From positions 248,001 through 312,000 of the forward strand of contig NZ_WFLJ01000004.1 of assembly GCF_009208735.1 (NCBI RefSeq): DNA of 64,000 bases. The letters are read 5' to 3'. This document shows, piece after piece, positions 47,076-55,058 of this stretch. Under the pieces are notes generated by a model. The model was not told where the DNA came from. It made no database searches and worked only from the letters and a program-made list of their open reading frames with translations. Source of the DNA: Janthinobacterium rivuli (GTDB lineage Bacteria > Pseudomonadota > Gammaproteobacteria > Burkholderiales > Burkholderiaceae_D). A program made the position numbers and the translations under genes. The first letter of the stretch is position 1. Each line of letters begins with the position of its first letter.

Positions 47076-48143
47076 CTAAATGGTAGAGCTTGTTGATGTA
47101 GGTTCGTCCGGTACTGGCGTGCGCGGCATCAGCTCGGCGATCAGGCTGGCCAGCTGTGCTTGCACGTCATTTTTTGCCGCATCAAAGGCGCGGCGCAAGG
47201 CCCATTCGAAGGAATAGGCATCGGCGCTGCCATGGCTCTTGAAGACGAGACCACGCAAGCCCAGCAGGCTGGCGCCGTTGTAACGCGAAGGATTCAAGCG
47301 GTTGCCGATGGCTTTCAGGGCCCCGCGGGCGATCAGCGCGCCCAGCATGGTAATCGGATTGCGCTTGAATTCGGAAGTGAGCACGTCTTTCATGAAGCGC
47401 GCCAGGCCTTCGATGGCTTTCAGGGTCACGTTGCCGACGAAGCCGTCGCAGACGACGATATCGGTGGTGCCCTTGAAGATATCGTTGCCTTCCACGTTGC
47501 CGTAGAAGTTCAGCGCGCCACGCTCGTGGTCGGCCTGCAGCAGTTTCGAGGTGAGCTTCACCACTTCATTGCCCTTGATATCTTCCGTGCCCACGTTCAG
47601 CAAGCCGATCGTGGGGCGCGCGATGCCTTCCATGGCGGACACGAGCACGGAACCCATGATGGCGAACTGGTGCAAGTGATGCGGTTCGCAATCGACGTTG
47701 GCGCCCAGGTCCAGCATGTAGGTGGGGCCGTTCTTTTGATTCGGCAAGATACTGCAGATGGCCGGGCGGTCGACGCCGGACATGGTTTTCAATACATAGC
47801 GCGACACGGCCATCAGGGCTGCCGTATTGCCGGCGGAAACGGAGGCTTGCGCCACGCCGTTCTTGACCTGTTCAATGGCCACGCGCATGGAGGAATCCTT
47901 CTTGCGGCGCAGGGCCACTTCCAGGGGATCGTCCATGGTAACTTGTTCGGAGGCATGCAATACCGACAGGCGCGGATGCGTGTCGGCTTTATGTTTTTTC
48001 AGTTCGGCACGAATCACGTCTTCCAATCCAACAAGGATCAGTTCGGCTTCAGGCTCATGTTTTACAAAGGAAATTGCTGCGGGGATAGTGACTGAGGGAC
48101 CGTGATCTCCGCCCATGCAGTCGATAGAAATTTTGATTGTCAT
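47076..48143 (-). CDS. plsX: Phosphate acyltransferase PlsX
   Basis: The 355-residue enzyme makes acyl-phosphate from acyl-ACP for phospholipid synthesis. It opens [23 protein letters not shown] and has [19 protein letters not shown] and [18 protein letters not shown] 48143 is chosen. It follows rpmF as in many proteobacteria. Confidence 0.97.
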   Translation of the reverse strand: MTIKISIDCMGGDHGPSVTIPAAISFVKHEPEAELILVGLEDVIRAELKKHKADTHPRLSVLHASEQVTMDDPLEVALRRKKDSSMRVAIEQVKNGVAQASVSAGNTAALMAVSRYVLKTMSGVDRPAICSILPNQKNGPTYMLDLGANVDCEPHHLHQFAIMGSVLVSAMEGIARPTIGLLNVGTEDIKGNEVVKLTSKLLQADHERGALNFYGNVEGNDIFKGTTDIVVCDGFVGNVTLKAIEGLARFMKDVLTSEFKRNPITMLGALIARGALKAIGNRLNPSRYNGASLLGLRGLVFKSHGSADAYSFEWALRRAFDAAKNDVQAQLASLIAELMPRTPVPDEPTSTSSTI

Positions 48144-48355
48144 TTGTGTTGATTCAATACCGCTGCGGGCGTGCGGCAAGATGTGAATCGGACTGGAGCA
48201 TATGCAGGGCGCAGCATGTCATGCACCGCCTGAGCAAAAGCTTGATTCAAAATGACGGGTGCGCAAGATGAATTGCAGCCGATAAAAAAGAAGAAGCGGC
48301 GCCACGCCGAATAACCACGCAACACCGCTTTCATCTTACCCAACAAAAACGTCGA

Positions 48356-48538
48356 TTACTCGTCGTTTTTGGTCTTCAACACTTTACGGCCACGATAGAA
48401 GCCGTTAGGGCTGATATGGTGACGCATGTGTGTTTCGCCGGTAACTGGCTCGACGCTCAATTGCGGCGCGACCAGGAAGTCGTGCGAACGGTGCATGCCG
48501 CGCTTGGAAGGGGTTTTCTTGTTCTGTTGAACTGCCAT
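48356..48538 (-). CDS. rpmF: 50S ribosomal protein L32
   Basis: The 60-residue protein starts [20 protein letters not shown] and continues with the L32 pattern ([19 protein letters not shown]). The usual zinc-binding cysteines of some L32 forms are absent, which is the common zinc-independent form. It is located between yceD and plsX. Confidence 0.98.
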   Translation of the reverse strand: MAVQQNKKTPSKRGMHRSHDFLVAPQLSVEPVTGETHMRHHISPNGFYRGRKVLKTKNDE

Positions 48539-48853
48539 GATGACTCCTAATACATAAGTTCTAAAATTTTAGCACAATCGATTGGCAAATACATGCGAAT
48601 CGAGTATCCCAGCGGCAAAGACTACCCGAAAATAGCCCGGACCGACATCGTTTATTACAATTACATTTCACTACACTTGCCATACTCGATTACTACACGC
48701 GTTTGACACGTTCTTTACAGGAAGCATAAAAAACCTACTGCGCGTCCCACTATCGCCTCGGCGTTGCTCAGCGTACTTCCGTACGCTTGCGCTACTCAAG
48801 ACGATATTGGGCCGCTCGCTACGGCTTTTTAAAGCTTCCTTTCTTACACTACC
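48539..48853. other. yceD-rpmF intergenic region
   Basis: About 315 bases between two genes that are usually close together. The part from 48719 to 48840 is structured repeat copy C. The rest (48539-48718) is AT-rich and could hold an rpmF promoter; no gene is seen. Confidence 0.5.
48719..48840 (-). repeat. Structured intergenic element, copy C (122 nt, inverted)
   Basis: Read on the minus strand, the ends AGGAAGC and GCTTCCT pair, extended by TAAAAA/TTTTTA. It contains CCGTAGCGAGCGG, GTAGCGCAA, a hairpin GCGTAC/GTACGC (48771-48786), TGAGCAACGCC and GACGCGCAGTAGGTT. The second helix is CCCA-TATCG / CGATA-TGGG. It starts 13 bases past the yceD stop. Confidence 0.8.
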
Positions 48854-49351
48854 TTATTCTGGCTTCAAGTCCTTCAGTGCCGCGAACGGCGACTTCTTTT
48901 CAGTCTTGAGAGCATCGAGCTGCGCCGTATCGGGGCAGACGTCGTGTTTGGGTACCTGCGGCAGGGCCAGCAAGGCTTCATCTTCGATCAGGGCCGCGGC
49001 ATCCATGCTGCGACTGCCGACGATCACGTCGATCGTTTCATCGTTGATGATTTCTTCGATCTCGTCCGCGTGCTCGTCATCCTTGCCCAGCATCAGAGTG
49101 GTCGTCGAATCAATTGCGTAAGCATACGGAGTCAGGCAGCGCTGGCAAACCAGCTGAACGGTGCCGTTGACCGACAAGGTCAGTTGCGGGTAGCCCAGCT
49201 TGCTGGTGCCGCCGACGATCTTCCAGGCGATCTCGCCGGAACTATCTGCACAATCCTTGGTCAACCGGGTCATTTCAGCGACAGGAGTTACACCCTCGCG
49301 GCTCCCGCTGATACGACAAAAATCAAAGGCGTCGATCACAAAAGCATTCAT
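48854..49351 (-). CDS. yceD: YceD family protein (DUF177)
   Basis: The 165-residue protein has the central CxxC motif LVCQRCLTPYAY and acidic C-terminal half (DDEHADEIEEII) with CPDTAQLDALKTEKKSPFAALKDLKPE at the end, diagnostic for DUF177. The family is conserved just upstream of rpmF and has been linked to 23S rRNA accumulation. ATG 49351 gives MNAFVIDAFDF; longer frames have no supporting site. Confidence 0.95.
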   Translation of the reverse strand: MNAFVIDAFDFCRISGSREGVTPVAEMTRLTKDCADSSGEIAWKIVGGTSKLGYPQLTLSVNGTVQLVCQRCLTPYAYAIDSTTTLMLGKDDEHADEIEEIINDETIDVIVGSRSMDAAALIEDEALLALPQVPKHDVCPDTAQLDALKTEKKSPFAALKDLKPE

Positions 49352-49550
49352 TGGTAGAAAATTTCCCCGGAAAACCTGCGATAATAACAGGGTTTTTAGC
49401 ACCGAGTCAAAGCCTAAGCATCTTTTTTGACGCAATCATTGCCATAAACATGACAACTTCATCAACACCGTCATGCCGCATGGAGCCTCAGTTATGGGCT
49501 TCGCGCCCTGGAATTTCCGTGAAATTCCGCTGACACCGACTAGCGCGGCC

Positions 49551-50183
49551 ATGCCGGCCGCCATCGACTACCGAATGATACCAACTTCCGCCCCATCGCG
49601 CTTGATTCTTGCATCGAGTTCGACTTACCGCAAAGAACTCCTGGAACGCCTGCGCCTGCCCTTCGAGGTGGCCGTGCCCGATCTCGACGAAAGCCCCCTG
49701 CCCGGCGAAAGTCCCAGCGCCACGGCCCTGCGCCTGGCGCAAGCGAAGGCGCAAGCCGTGCTCGACCGCCATCCCGGCAGCCTCGTCATCGGCTCCGACC
49801 AGGTCGCCATCCTCGATGGCGCACAGATCGGCAAGCCTGGCAATCACGCCAACGCCCTGCTGCAACTGCAAACCATGCGCGGGCGCCAGACCGTGTTTCA
49901 TACGGCCCTGTGCCTGCTCGACGGGCGCCAGTCGCCCGCCGTGGCGCAAGTGGAAGATGTCCAGACCCTCGTCACCGTGCGCGACTTGCCCGATGCGGAA
50001 CTGGACGCCTACCTGCGCATCGAGCAACCGTATGATTGCGCCGGCAGCGCCAAGAACGAGGGCCTGGGCATCGCCCTGCTCGAACGCATCGACAGCGTTG
50101 ACCCCACCGCCCTCACCGGCTTGCCGCTGATCGCCCTGACCGGCATGCTGCGCAAGGCGAGCATCACGTTTTTTACACTTTAA
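49551..50183 (+). CDS. Maf/YceF nucleotide pyrophosphatase
   Basis: The core RLILASSSTYRKELLERLRLPFEVAVPDLDES is the Maf signature, followed by VIGSDQVAILDG, GRQTVFHTALCL and PYDCAGSAKNEGLG. YceF-type Maf proteins hydrolyse m7GTP-like nucleotides. The start is ATG 49551 or, 8 codons later, ATG 49575; neither has a strong ribosome site. It is divergent from yceD, as is common, with a 199-bp shared promoter region. Confidence 0.93.
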   Translation: MPAAIDYRMIPTSAPSRLILASSSTYRKELLERLRLPFEVAVPDLDESPLPGESPSATALRLAQAKAQAVLDRHPGSLVIGSDQVAILDGAQIGKPGNHANALLQLQTMRGRQTVFHTALCLLDGRQSPAVAQVEDVQTLVTVRDLPDAELDAYLRIEQPYDCAGSAKNEGLGIALLERIDSVDPTALTGLPLIALTGMLRKASITFFTL

Positions 50184-50200
50184 TCACCGACAAGAAGAAT

Positions 50201-50950
50201 ATGACCGGCACCCTGTACCTGATCCCCAACCACCTCGGCCTGTCCGATGGCGCAGCCGACCCGCTGGCCCACATCATTCCCGAGCAAGTACGGCACATCA
50301 CCTCGCAGCTCGATTACTTCGTCGCGGAAAATGCCAAGACGGCGCGCGCCTTCCTGAAGCTGATCGGCAACCAGCATCCGCTGGCCAAGCCGCTGCAGGA
50401 AATCACGATTTCCGAACTCAACGTGAATACCCCGGCGCAAGCGCTGGCCGGCTTGCTGGTGCCCCTGCTGGCGGGCCGCGATGCGGGACTCGTCTCGGAA
50501 GCGGGCGTGCCCGCCGTGGCCGATCCCGGCGCCGACCTGGTGCGCCTGGCGCATCAGCACGGCATCAAGGTCCGCCCGCTGGTGGGCCCCTCGTCGATCC
50601 TGCTGGCCGTGATGGCGAGCGGCTTGAACGGCCAGAGCTTCGCCTTCAACGGCTACCTGCCCACGGATGCGGCCTTGCGCGCCAAGCGCATCAAGGAACT
50701 GGAAGTGCGCTCACGCACGGAAAAGCAGACCCAACTGTTCATCGAAACGCCCTACCGCAACGCCGCCATGCTCGACGCCCTCGTCGCGCAATGCGCACCA
50801 TCGACCCTGATCTGCGTCGCAACGGACCTGAGCCTGGACACGGAAAGCGTGCAAACATGGAATGGCGGACAGTGGAAGAAACAATTGGCCGCCGGCAAGG
50901 CGCCGGACTTCCACAAGAAACCGACCGTGTTCCTGTTATTGGGACAGTAA
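50201..50950 (+). CDS. SAM-dependent methyltransferase, RsmI-like tetrapyrrole methylase family
   Basis: The 249-residue protein has LYLIPNHLGLSDGA, the RsmI-like SAM loop GLVSEAGVPAVADPGADLV and GPSSILLAVMASG. RsmI 2'-O-methylates C1402 of 16S rRNA; this one diverges at its N-terminus (RsmI proper usually starts with LYVVATPIGN), so it is a RsmI paralogue of uncertain target. It is 17 bases after maf, in one operon, and converges on rlmJ with structured repeat copy B between. Confidence 0.85.
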   Translation: MTGTLYLIPNHLGLSDGAADPLAHIIPEQVRHITSQLDYFVAENAKTARAFLKLIGNQHPLAKPLQEITISELNVNTPAQALAGLLVPLLAGRDAGLVSEAGVPAVADPGADLVRLAHQHGIKVRPLVGPSSILLAVMASGLNGQSFAFNGYLPTDAALRAKRIKELEVRSRTEKQTQLFIETPYRNAAMLDALVAQCAPSTLICVATDLSLDTESVQTWNGGQWKKQLAAGKAPDFHKKPTVFLLLGQ

Positions 50951-51010
50951 ACGACAAACGCCACGGACATATTTGCCGTGGCGTTTACTTTGTTCAACTA
51001 CGATAGTTAC

Positions 51011-51143
51011 GACACCTGACAAAACCGTAGCGAGCGGAAGGGAGAGGTGGCTAAGAAGCGCAACCGTACTAAGTACGGGGGCGCCGAGCCGGTGAGCATC
51101 GCAGGCCGCCTATACCGACGCGCAGTAGGTTTGGTCAGGTGTC
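51011..51143 (+). repeat. Structured intergenic element, copy B (133 nt)
   Basis: The ends GACACCTGAC and GTCAGGTGTC are perfect inverted copies, extended by AAACC/GGTTT. The element shares CCGTAGCGAGCGG, GAAGCGCAAC, GTGAGCATCGCAGG and CGACGCGCAGTAGGTTTGG with copy A. Internal helices are GGTGGC/GCCGCC and the hairpin CCGTACT/AGTACGG (51064-51078). It sits between the convergent ends of the RsmI-like gene and rlmJ, one base from the rlmJ stop. Confidence 0.85.
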
Positions 51144-51144
51144 C

Positions 51145-52062
51145 TCAGACTCTTCTGGTGCCCGTATTCTTCTGTCCGCCCTTGCCTGTTTCCAGCACGA
51201 ACTTGGCGCCGTCGTCGCGGCCCAATACCTTGACCAGGTACGGCATGACTTCGCGCAACATCGGCTCCAGCGTGTACGGCGGGTTCAGGATGAACATGCC
51301 GCTGCTGTGCAAGCCGAAACCATCCGGTGACGGGGTGTTCACCGTCAGGGTCACGTGCAGCCAGTCCGAGCTGGGCAGTTGCTTCAGCTTGTCGGCGAAC
51401 TGGCGCGACTCCATGCGCTGCAGCACCGGGTACCAGACGGCGTAGATGCCCGACGGGAAGCGCACGAGCGCATCGGCCAGGGTGTCCTTGACCTTGCGGT
51501 AATCCATCTTGTCTTCATACGGCGGGTCGATCAGCACCAGCGCGCGGCGCGATGGCGGCGGCAGCAGGGCCTTCAGGCTCTGGAAGCCGTCGGCCTTGGT
51601 GATGATGACGCGCTTGCCGCGCACGGTAGGACGCTCGCCCTGGGCCAGCGCATGCGCCTCGACCTTGCGGAAGTTGTCAGCCAGAATCTTGGCATCGGCC
51701 GGATGCAGCTCGAACAGGCGCAGACGGTCTTGCTCGCGGCTGACCTTGTCGGCGCAGTAAGGCGAACCCGGGTAGTAGCGCATCTTGCCGCTCGGATTCA
51801 TTTCCTTGATCAGCTTCATGTACTCGGCCAGCGAGGCCGGCAAGTCCGTGCGGTCCCACAGGGGCGCGATGCCCGTTTCGTACTCGGCGTTTTTCGAGGC
51901 GTAACCGCCGTCGAGCGCATACACACCCGCGCCGGAGTGGGTATCGATATAACTATAGGCGGTATCTTTTTGATTCAGATATTGCAACAACTGAATCTGC
52001 ACATAATGCTTCAACACATCGGCGTGATTACCCGCGTGAAAAGCGTGGCGGTAACTCAACAT
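51145..52062 (-). CDS. rlmJ: 23S rRNA (adenine2030-N6)-methyltransferase
   Basis: From ATG 52062 the 305-residue protein reads MLSYRHAFHAGNHADVLKHYVQIQLLQYL, the RlmJ start, with a SAM pocket DTHSGAGVYAL and the catalytic LVLIDPPYE. It methylates A2030 of 23S rRNA. The frame is open further upstream, but those residues do not fit the family. Confidence 0.97.
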   Translation of the reverse strand: MLSYRHAFHAGNHADVLKHYVQIQLLQYLNQKDTAYSYIDTHSGAGVYALDGGYASKNAEYETGIAPLWDRTDLPASLAEYMKLIKEMNPSGKMRYYPGSPYCADKVSREQDRLRLFELHPADAKILADNFRKVEAHALAQGERPTVRGKRVIITKADGFQSLKALLPPPSRRALVLIDPPYEDKMDYRKVKDTLADALVRFPSGIYAVWYPVLQRMESRQFADKLKQLPSSDWLHVTLTVNTPSPDGFGLHSSGMFILNPPYTLEPMLREVMPYLVKVLGRDDGAKFVLETGKGGQKNTGTRRV

Positions 52063-52339
52063 AAGCTGGCTAATTCCATAATAAAAATAAATAAAGGCGG
52101 GAGCGCTGACACCGGGCAGGGCATGAAAACAGACTGGAGGAGTCAGGCTGCGGGGCCAGGAAACAGCATGGACCAGCGTAATCAGCGCGCAATTATCAGC
52201 ATTATCCACCAGAAAGGTGGATTGCATCAAAAAACACGGCTAAACAAGCCCATGCATTCCCGCGACTGGCGTCGCCGGGCGCGGTAGAATACGCGCTGCG
52301 GGCGCCCGGCGCCCATCCGCCCACTCATCAGATACGACC

Positions 52340-52768
52340 ATGCACAGCCTGACCCTCACGACCGATAACCGCGCCGACGTCGCAACCGCCCTGGCCGGCC
52401 CGCGCTGGACGGTGGCTTGCCTGTGCGCGCTGTGGTGCGGCACCTGCGGCAGCTACCGCGCCACGTTCGAGGAACTGGCCGCGCGCCACCCGGACACCAA
52501 TTTCGTCTGGATCGACATCGAAGACCAGGCCGACGTGGTGGGCGACCTCGATATCGACAACTTCCCCACCCTGCTGATCCAGCACGAGGACAACGTGGCC
52601 TTCTTCGGCACCGTGCTGCCCGACGGCGGCCTGGCGCACCGCATGGTGCAGGCGCAGCAAGCGCTCAGCGCCGCGGAACTGGCGGCGCTGGCCAGCAGCA
52701 CGCAGGAGCGGCGCGACTGGCAGCGCGACTGCAATCTGCGCACCCTCCTCGCCGCCACCCTGGCGTAA
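52340..52768 (+). CDS. Thioredoxin family protein, CGTC active site
   Basis: The 142-residue protein has a thioredoxin fold with the redox motif ALWCGTCGSYRATFEELAARHP, the acidic strand FVWIDIEDQAD and cis-proline NFPTLLI. No signal peptide is seen, so it is cytosolic. It carries a short helical C-terminal extension. It is convergent with the molybdopterin oxidoreductase gene, which starts on the other strand and ends 6 bases away. Confidence 0.87.
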   Translation: MHSLTLTTDNRADVATALAGPRWTVACLCALWCGTCGSYRATFEELAARHPDTNFVWIDIEDQADVVGDLDIDNFPTLLIQHEDNVAFFGTVLPDGGLAHRMVQAQQALSAAELAALASSTQERRDWQRDCNLRTLLAATLA

Positions 52769-52774
52769 TAAATA

Positions 52775-55048
52775 TCAGGCCAGGCGCAGCGGCAGGCTGC
52801 GCAGCCGTTTCCCCGTCAAACTGAACACGGCGTTGGCCACGGCCGGCGCGATCGGCGGCGTACCGGGCTCTCCCACGCCTTCCGGATGCTCGGCGCTGGC
52901 GATGATGATGGTTTCCACCTCGGGCGTTTGCCCCATGCGCAGCACCGGATAGTCGTGGAAATTGGCCTGCTCGACTTTCCCCTCCTTGAAGGTGATTTCG
53001 CCGCCCAGCGCCGCCGACAGGCCGAACAGCACGGCCGACTCCATCTGTTGGGCGATGATGTTCGGATTGACGGCAATGCCGCAATCGATGGCGCAGACGA
53101 CGCGCTGCACGCGGATCTCGCCGTTTTCCACCGATACCTGCGCCACTTGCGCGACGATGCTGCCGAACGACTGATGCAAGGCCACGCCATGCGCATGGCC
53201 GGGCGGCGGCGTGCCCGCCTTGGCCACTGCCGCATCGAGCACGGCCAGATGGCGCGGATGTTTGACCAGCATGGCGCGGCGGAAGGCGATGCCGTCCTGC
53301 CCCGCCGCATGCGCCAGTTCGTCGATAAAGCTTTCCTTGAAGAATGCATTATGCGAATGCCCCACCGAGCGCCAATAGCCGATCGGAACGGGGCTGTCGG
53401 CGATCACGTGGGCGATGCGCTGGTTGGCGATTTCATACGGCATGTCGAATTCGCCTTCGGCCGTGGTCTTGTCCGGCCCCGCGCCGGGCAAGCCGAAATT
53501 GCGCTGCAAAAACTGGTGCGTGATGGACCCGCTGACGGATTTATTGTCCCAGGAAGCGATGCGCCCGTGCTCGTCGAGACGGGCCGTAAAGCGGGCCAGC
53601 GCGGCGGGACGGTACATATCGTGGGCCGTATCCTGCTCGCGCGTCCACACCAGCTGCACGGGCGCGCCGCCGCACTGCAGCGCGATGGCGACGGCTTGCG
53701 CCACCATGTCCACTTCCAGGCGGCGGCCGAAACCGCCACCGAGCAGCAACACTTCGATCGCCACGTCCCTGGCGTCGACGCCGGCCACTTTCGCCGCCAC
53801 GTCGACGGCGATGCCGGGCGCCTGCGTCGAGACCCACAGCATCACCTTGCCGTCCTTGACTTGCGCGGTGCAGTTGACGGGTTCCATGGCGGCGTGGGCG
53901 AGGAACGGCGCGCGGTACTCGGCGCTGACCTGCCGCAAACCCTGCGCGACCTTGCCCTCCACCTCGCCGCTGGCGTGGTACGCATGGCCCGCTTCGGTAT
54001 CCAGCAGGCGGGCAAACTCCGCATACACGCCGGCGCTGGACAAGTTCGCCTGCGGGCCCGCCTTCCACTGCGTCGGCAAGACGGCCGCCGCCTGTTTGGC
54101 GCGCCACCAGGTGTCGGCCACCACGGCCGCGCACGAGACGCTGCGCTGCGCCAGGTGCGGCGTCAGGTCCAGCACCTTTTTGACGCCGGGCATGGCCAGC
54201 ACGGGCGCCGCGTCGAACGCGGCCAGGGTATCGCCCAGGCGCGGCGGCAGATGCAGGGCCGCATACAGCATGCCGGGCGGGCGCGCATCGATGCCGAAGC
54301 GCGCGCTGCCGTTTACTTTGGACGGCGTGTCGCGGCGCGGCGCCGGCTGTCCGATCAGTTTGAAATCCTGGGGCAGTTTCAGCACGGGCGTGCCCGGGTC
54401 GATGCCGGCGGCGCGCTGTGCCAGGCTGGCGTAGCTGGCGCGCCGGCCGTCCGCATGCAGCACCGCGCCATCCTGCGTGCGGCACTGCGCGGCCGGCACC
54501 TGCCATTGCGCGGCGGCGGCCCCCACCAGCATGGCGCGCGCGGACGCGCCGGCTTCGCGCATGGGGCCCCAGCCATCCTTCACGCTGGACGAGCCGCCCG
54601 TGACGATCACGCCCAGTTCGCGCGCCGCCTTGGCCACCGTCCATTGGGCCAGCGCCTTCAGGCGCCCCTGGTCGTCCGGATGGAACGGCAGGCTGTCCTT
54701 GAGCATGGCGACATTGCCGAAGATCTTGTCCATGGGTGCCTGGATCAGTTTGACGCTGGACAGTGGCACGTCGAGTTCCTCGGCCACCAGCATCGGCAAG
54801 GCCGTGTGCACGCCCTGTCCCATCTCGCTGCGCGGCATGGCCAGCAGCACCGTGCCGTCGGTTTGAATCGCCAGCCAGCCGTTCAAGGCCACGGCGCCAT
54901 CCTGCAGCGGCAGCGGCGCGCTGCCGTGCAGGCGCTGGCGCGGCGGCAGCACGCCCCAGCCCAGCACCAGGGCGCCCACGCCGGCCACGCCGAGACCCAG
55001 GCCGCCGAGCAGGAAACGGCGGCGCGACGGGGAAGATTGTGCGGCCAT
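52775..55048 (-). CDS. Xanthine-dehydrogenase family molybdopterin-binding subunit (IorB-like), orphan
   Basis: The 757-residue protein has a Tat signal (SPSRRRFLLGGLGLGVAGVGA), and the aldehyde-oxidase/xanthine-dehydrogenase beta subunit layout of isoquinoline 1-oxidoreductase: AMPRSEMGQGVHTALPMLVAEELD, GGGFGRRLEVD, RSVGHSHNAFFKESFIDELA and the terminal GVGEPGTPPIAPAVANAVF with the catalytic glutamate. It probably hydroxylates an N-heterocycle or aldehyde in the periplasm. The usual [2Fe-2S] partner (IorA) and cytochrome are not adjacent: the neighbours are a thioredoxin-like gene and a GGDEF/EAL gene. Confidence 0.9.
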   Translation of the reverse strand: MAAQSSPSRRRFLLGGLGLGVAGVGALVLGWGVLPPRQRLHGSAPLPLQDGAVALNGWLAIQTDGTVLLAMPRSEMGQGVHTALPMLVAEELDVPLSSVKLIQAPMDKIFGNVAMLKDSLPFHPDDQGRLKALAQWTVAKAARELGVIVTGGSSSVKDGWGPMREAGASARAMLVGAAAAQWQVPAAQCRTQDGAVLHADGRRASYASLAQRAAGIDPGTPVLKLPQDFKLIGQPAPRRDTPSKVNGSARFGIDARPPGMLYAALHLPPRLGDTLAAFDAAPVLAMPGVKKVLDLTPHLAQRSVSCAAVVADTWWRAKQAAAVLPTQWKAGPQANLSSAGVYAEFARLLDTEAGHAYHASGEVEGKVAQGLRQVSAEYRAPFLAHAAMEPVNCTAQVKDGKVMLWVSTQAPGIAVDVAAKVAGVDARDVAIEVLLLGGGFGRRLEVDMVAQAVAIALQCGGAPVQLVWTREQDTAHDMYRPAALARFTARLDEHGRIASWDNKSVSGSITHQFLQRNFGLPGAGPDKTTAEGEFDMPYEIANQRIAHVIADSPVPIGYWRSVGHSHNAFFKESFIDELAHAAGQDGIAFRRAMLVKHPRHLAVLDAAVAKAGTPPPGHAHGVALHQSFGSIVAQVAQVSVENGEIRVQRVVCAIDCGIAVNPNIIAQQMESAVLFGLSAALGGEITFKEGKVEQANFHDYPVLRMGQTPEVETIIIASAEHPEGVGEPGTPPIAPAVANAVFSLTGKRLRSLPLRLA

Positions 55049-55058
55049 GGGCTGTCCT

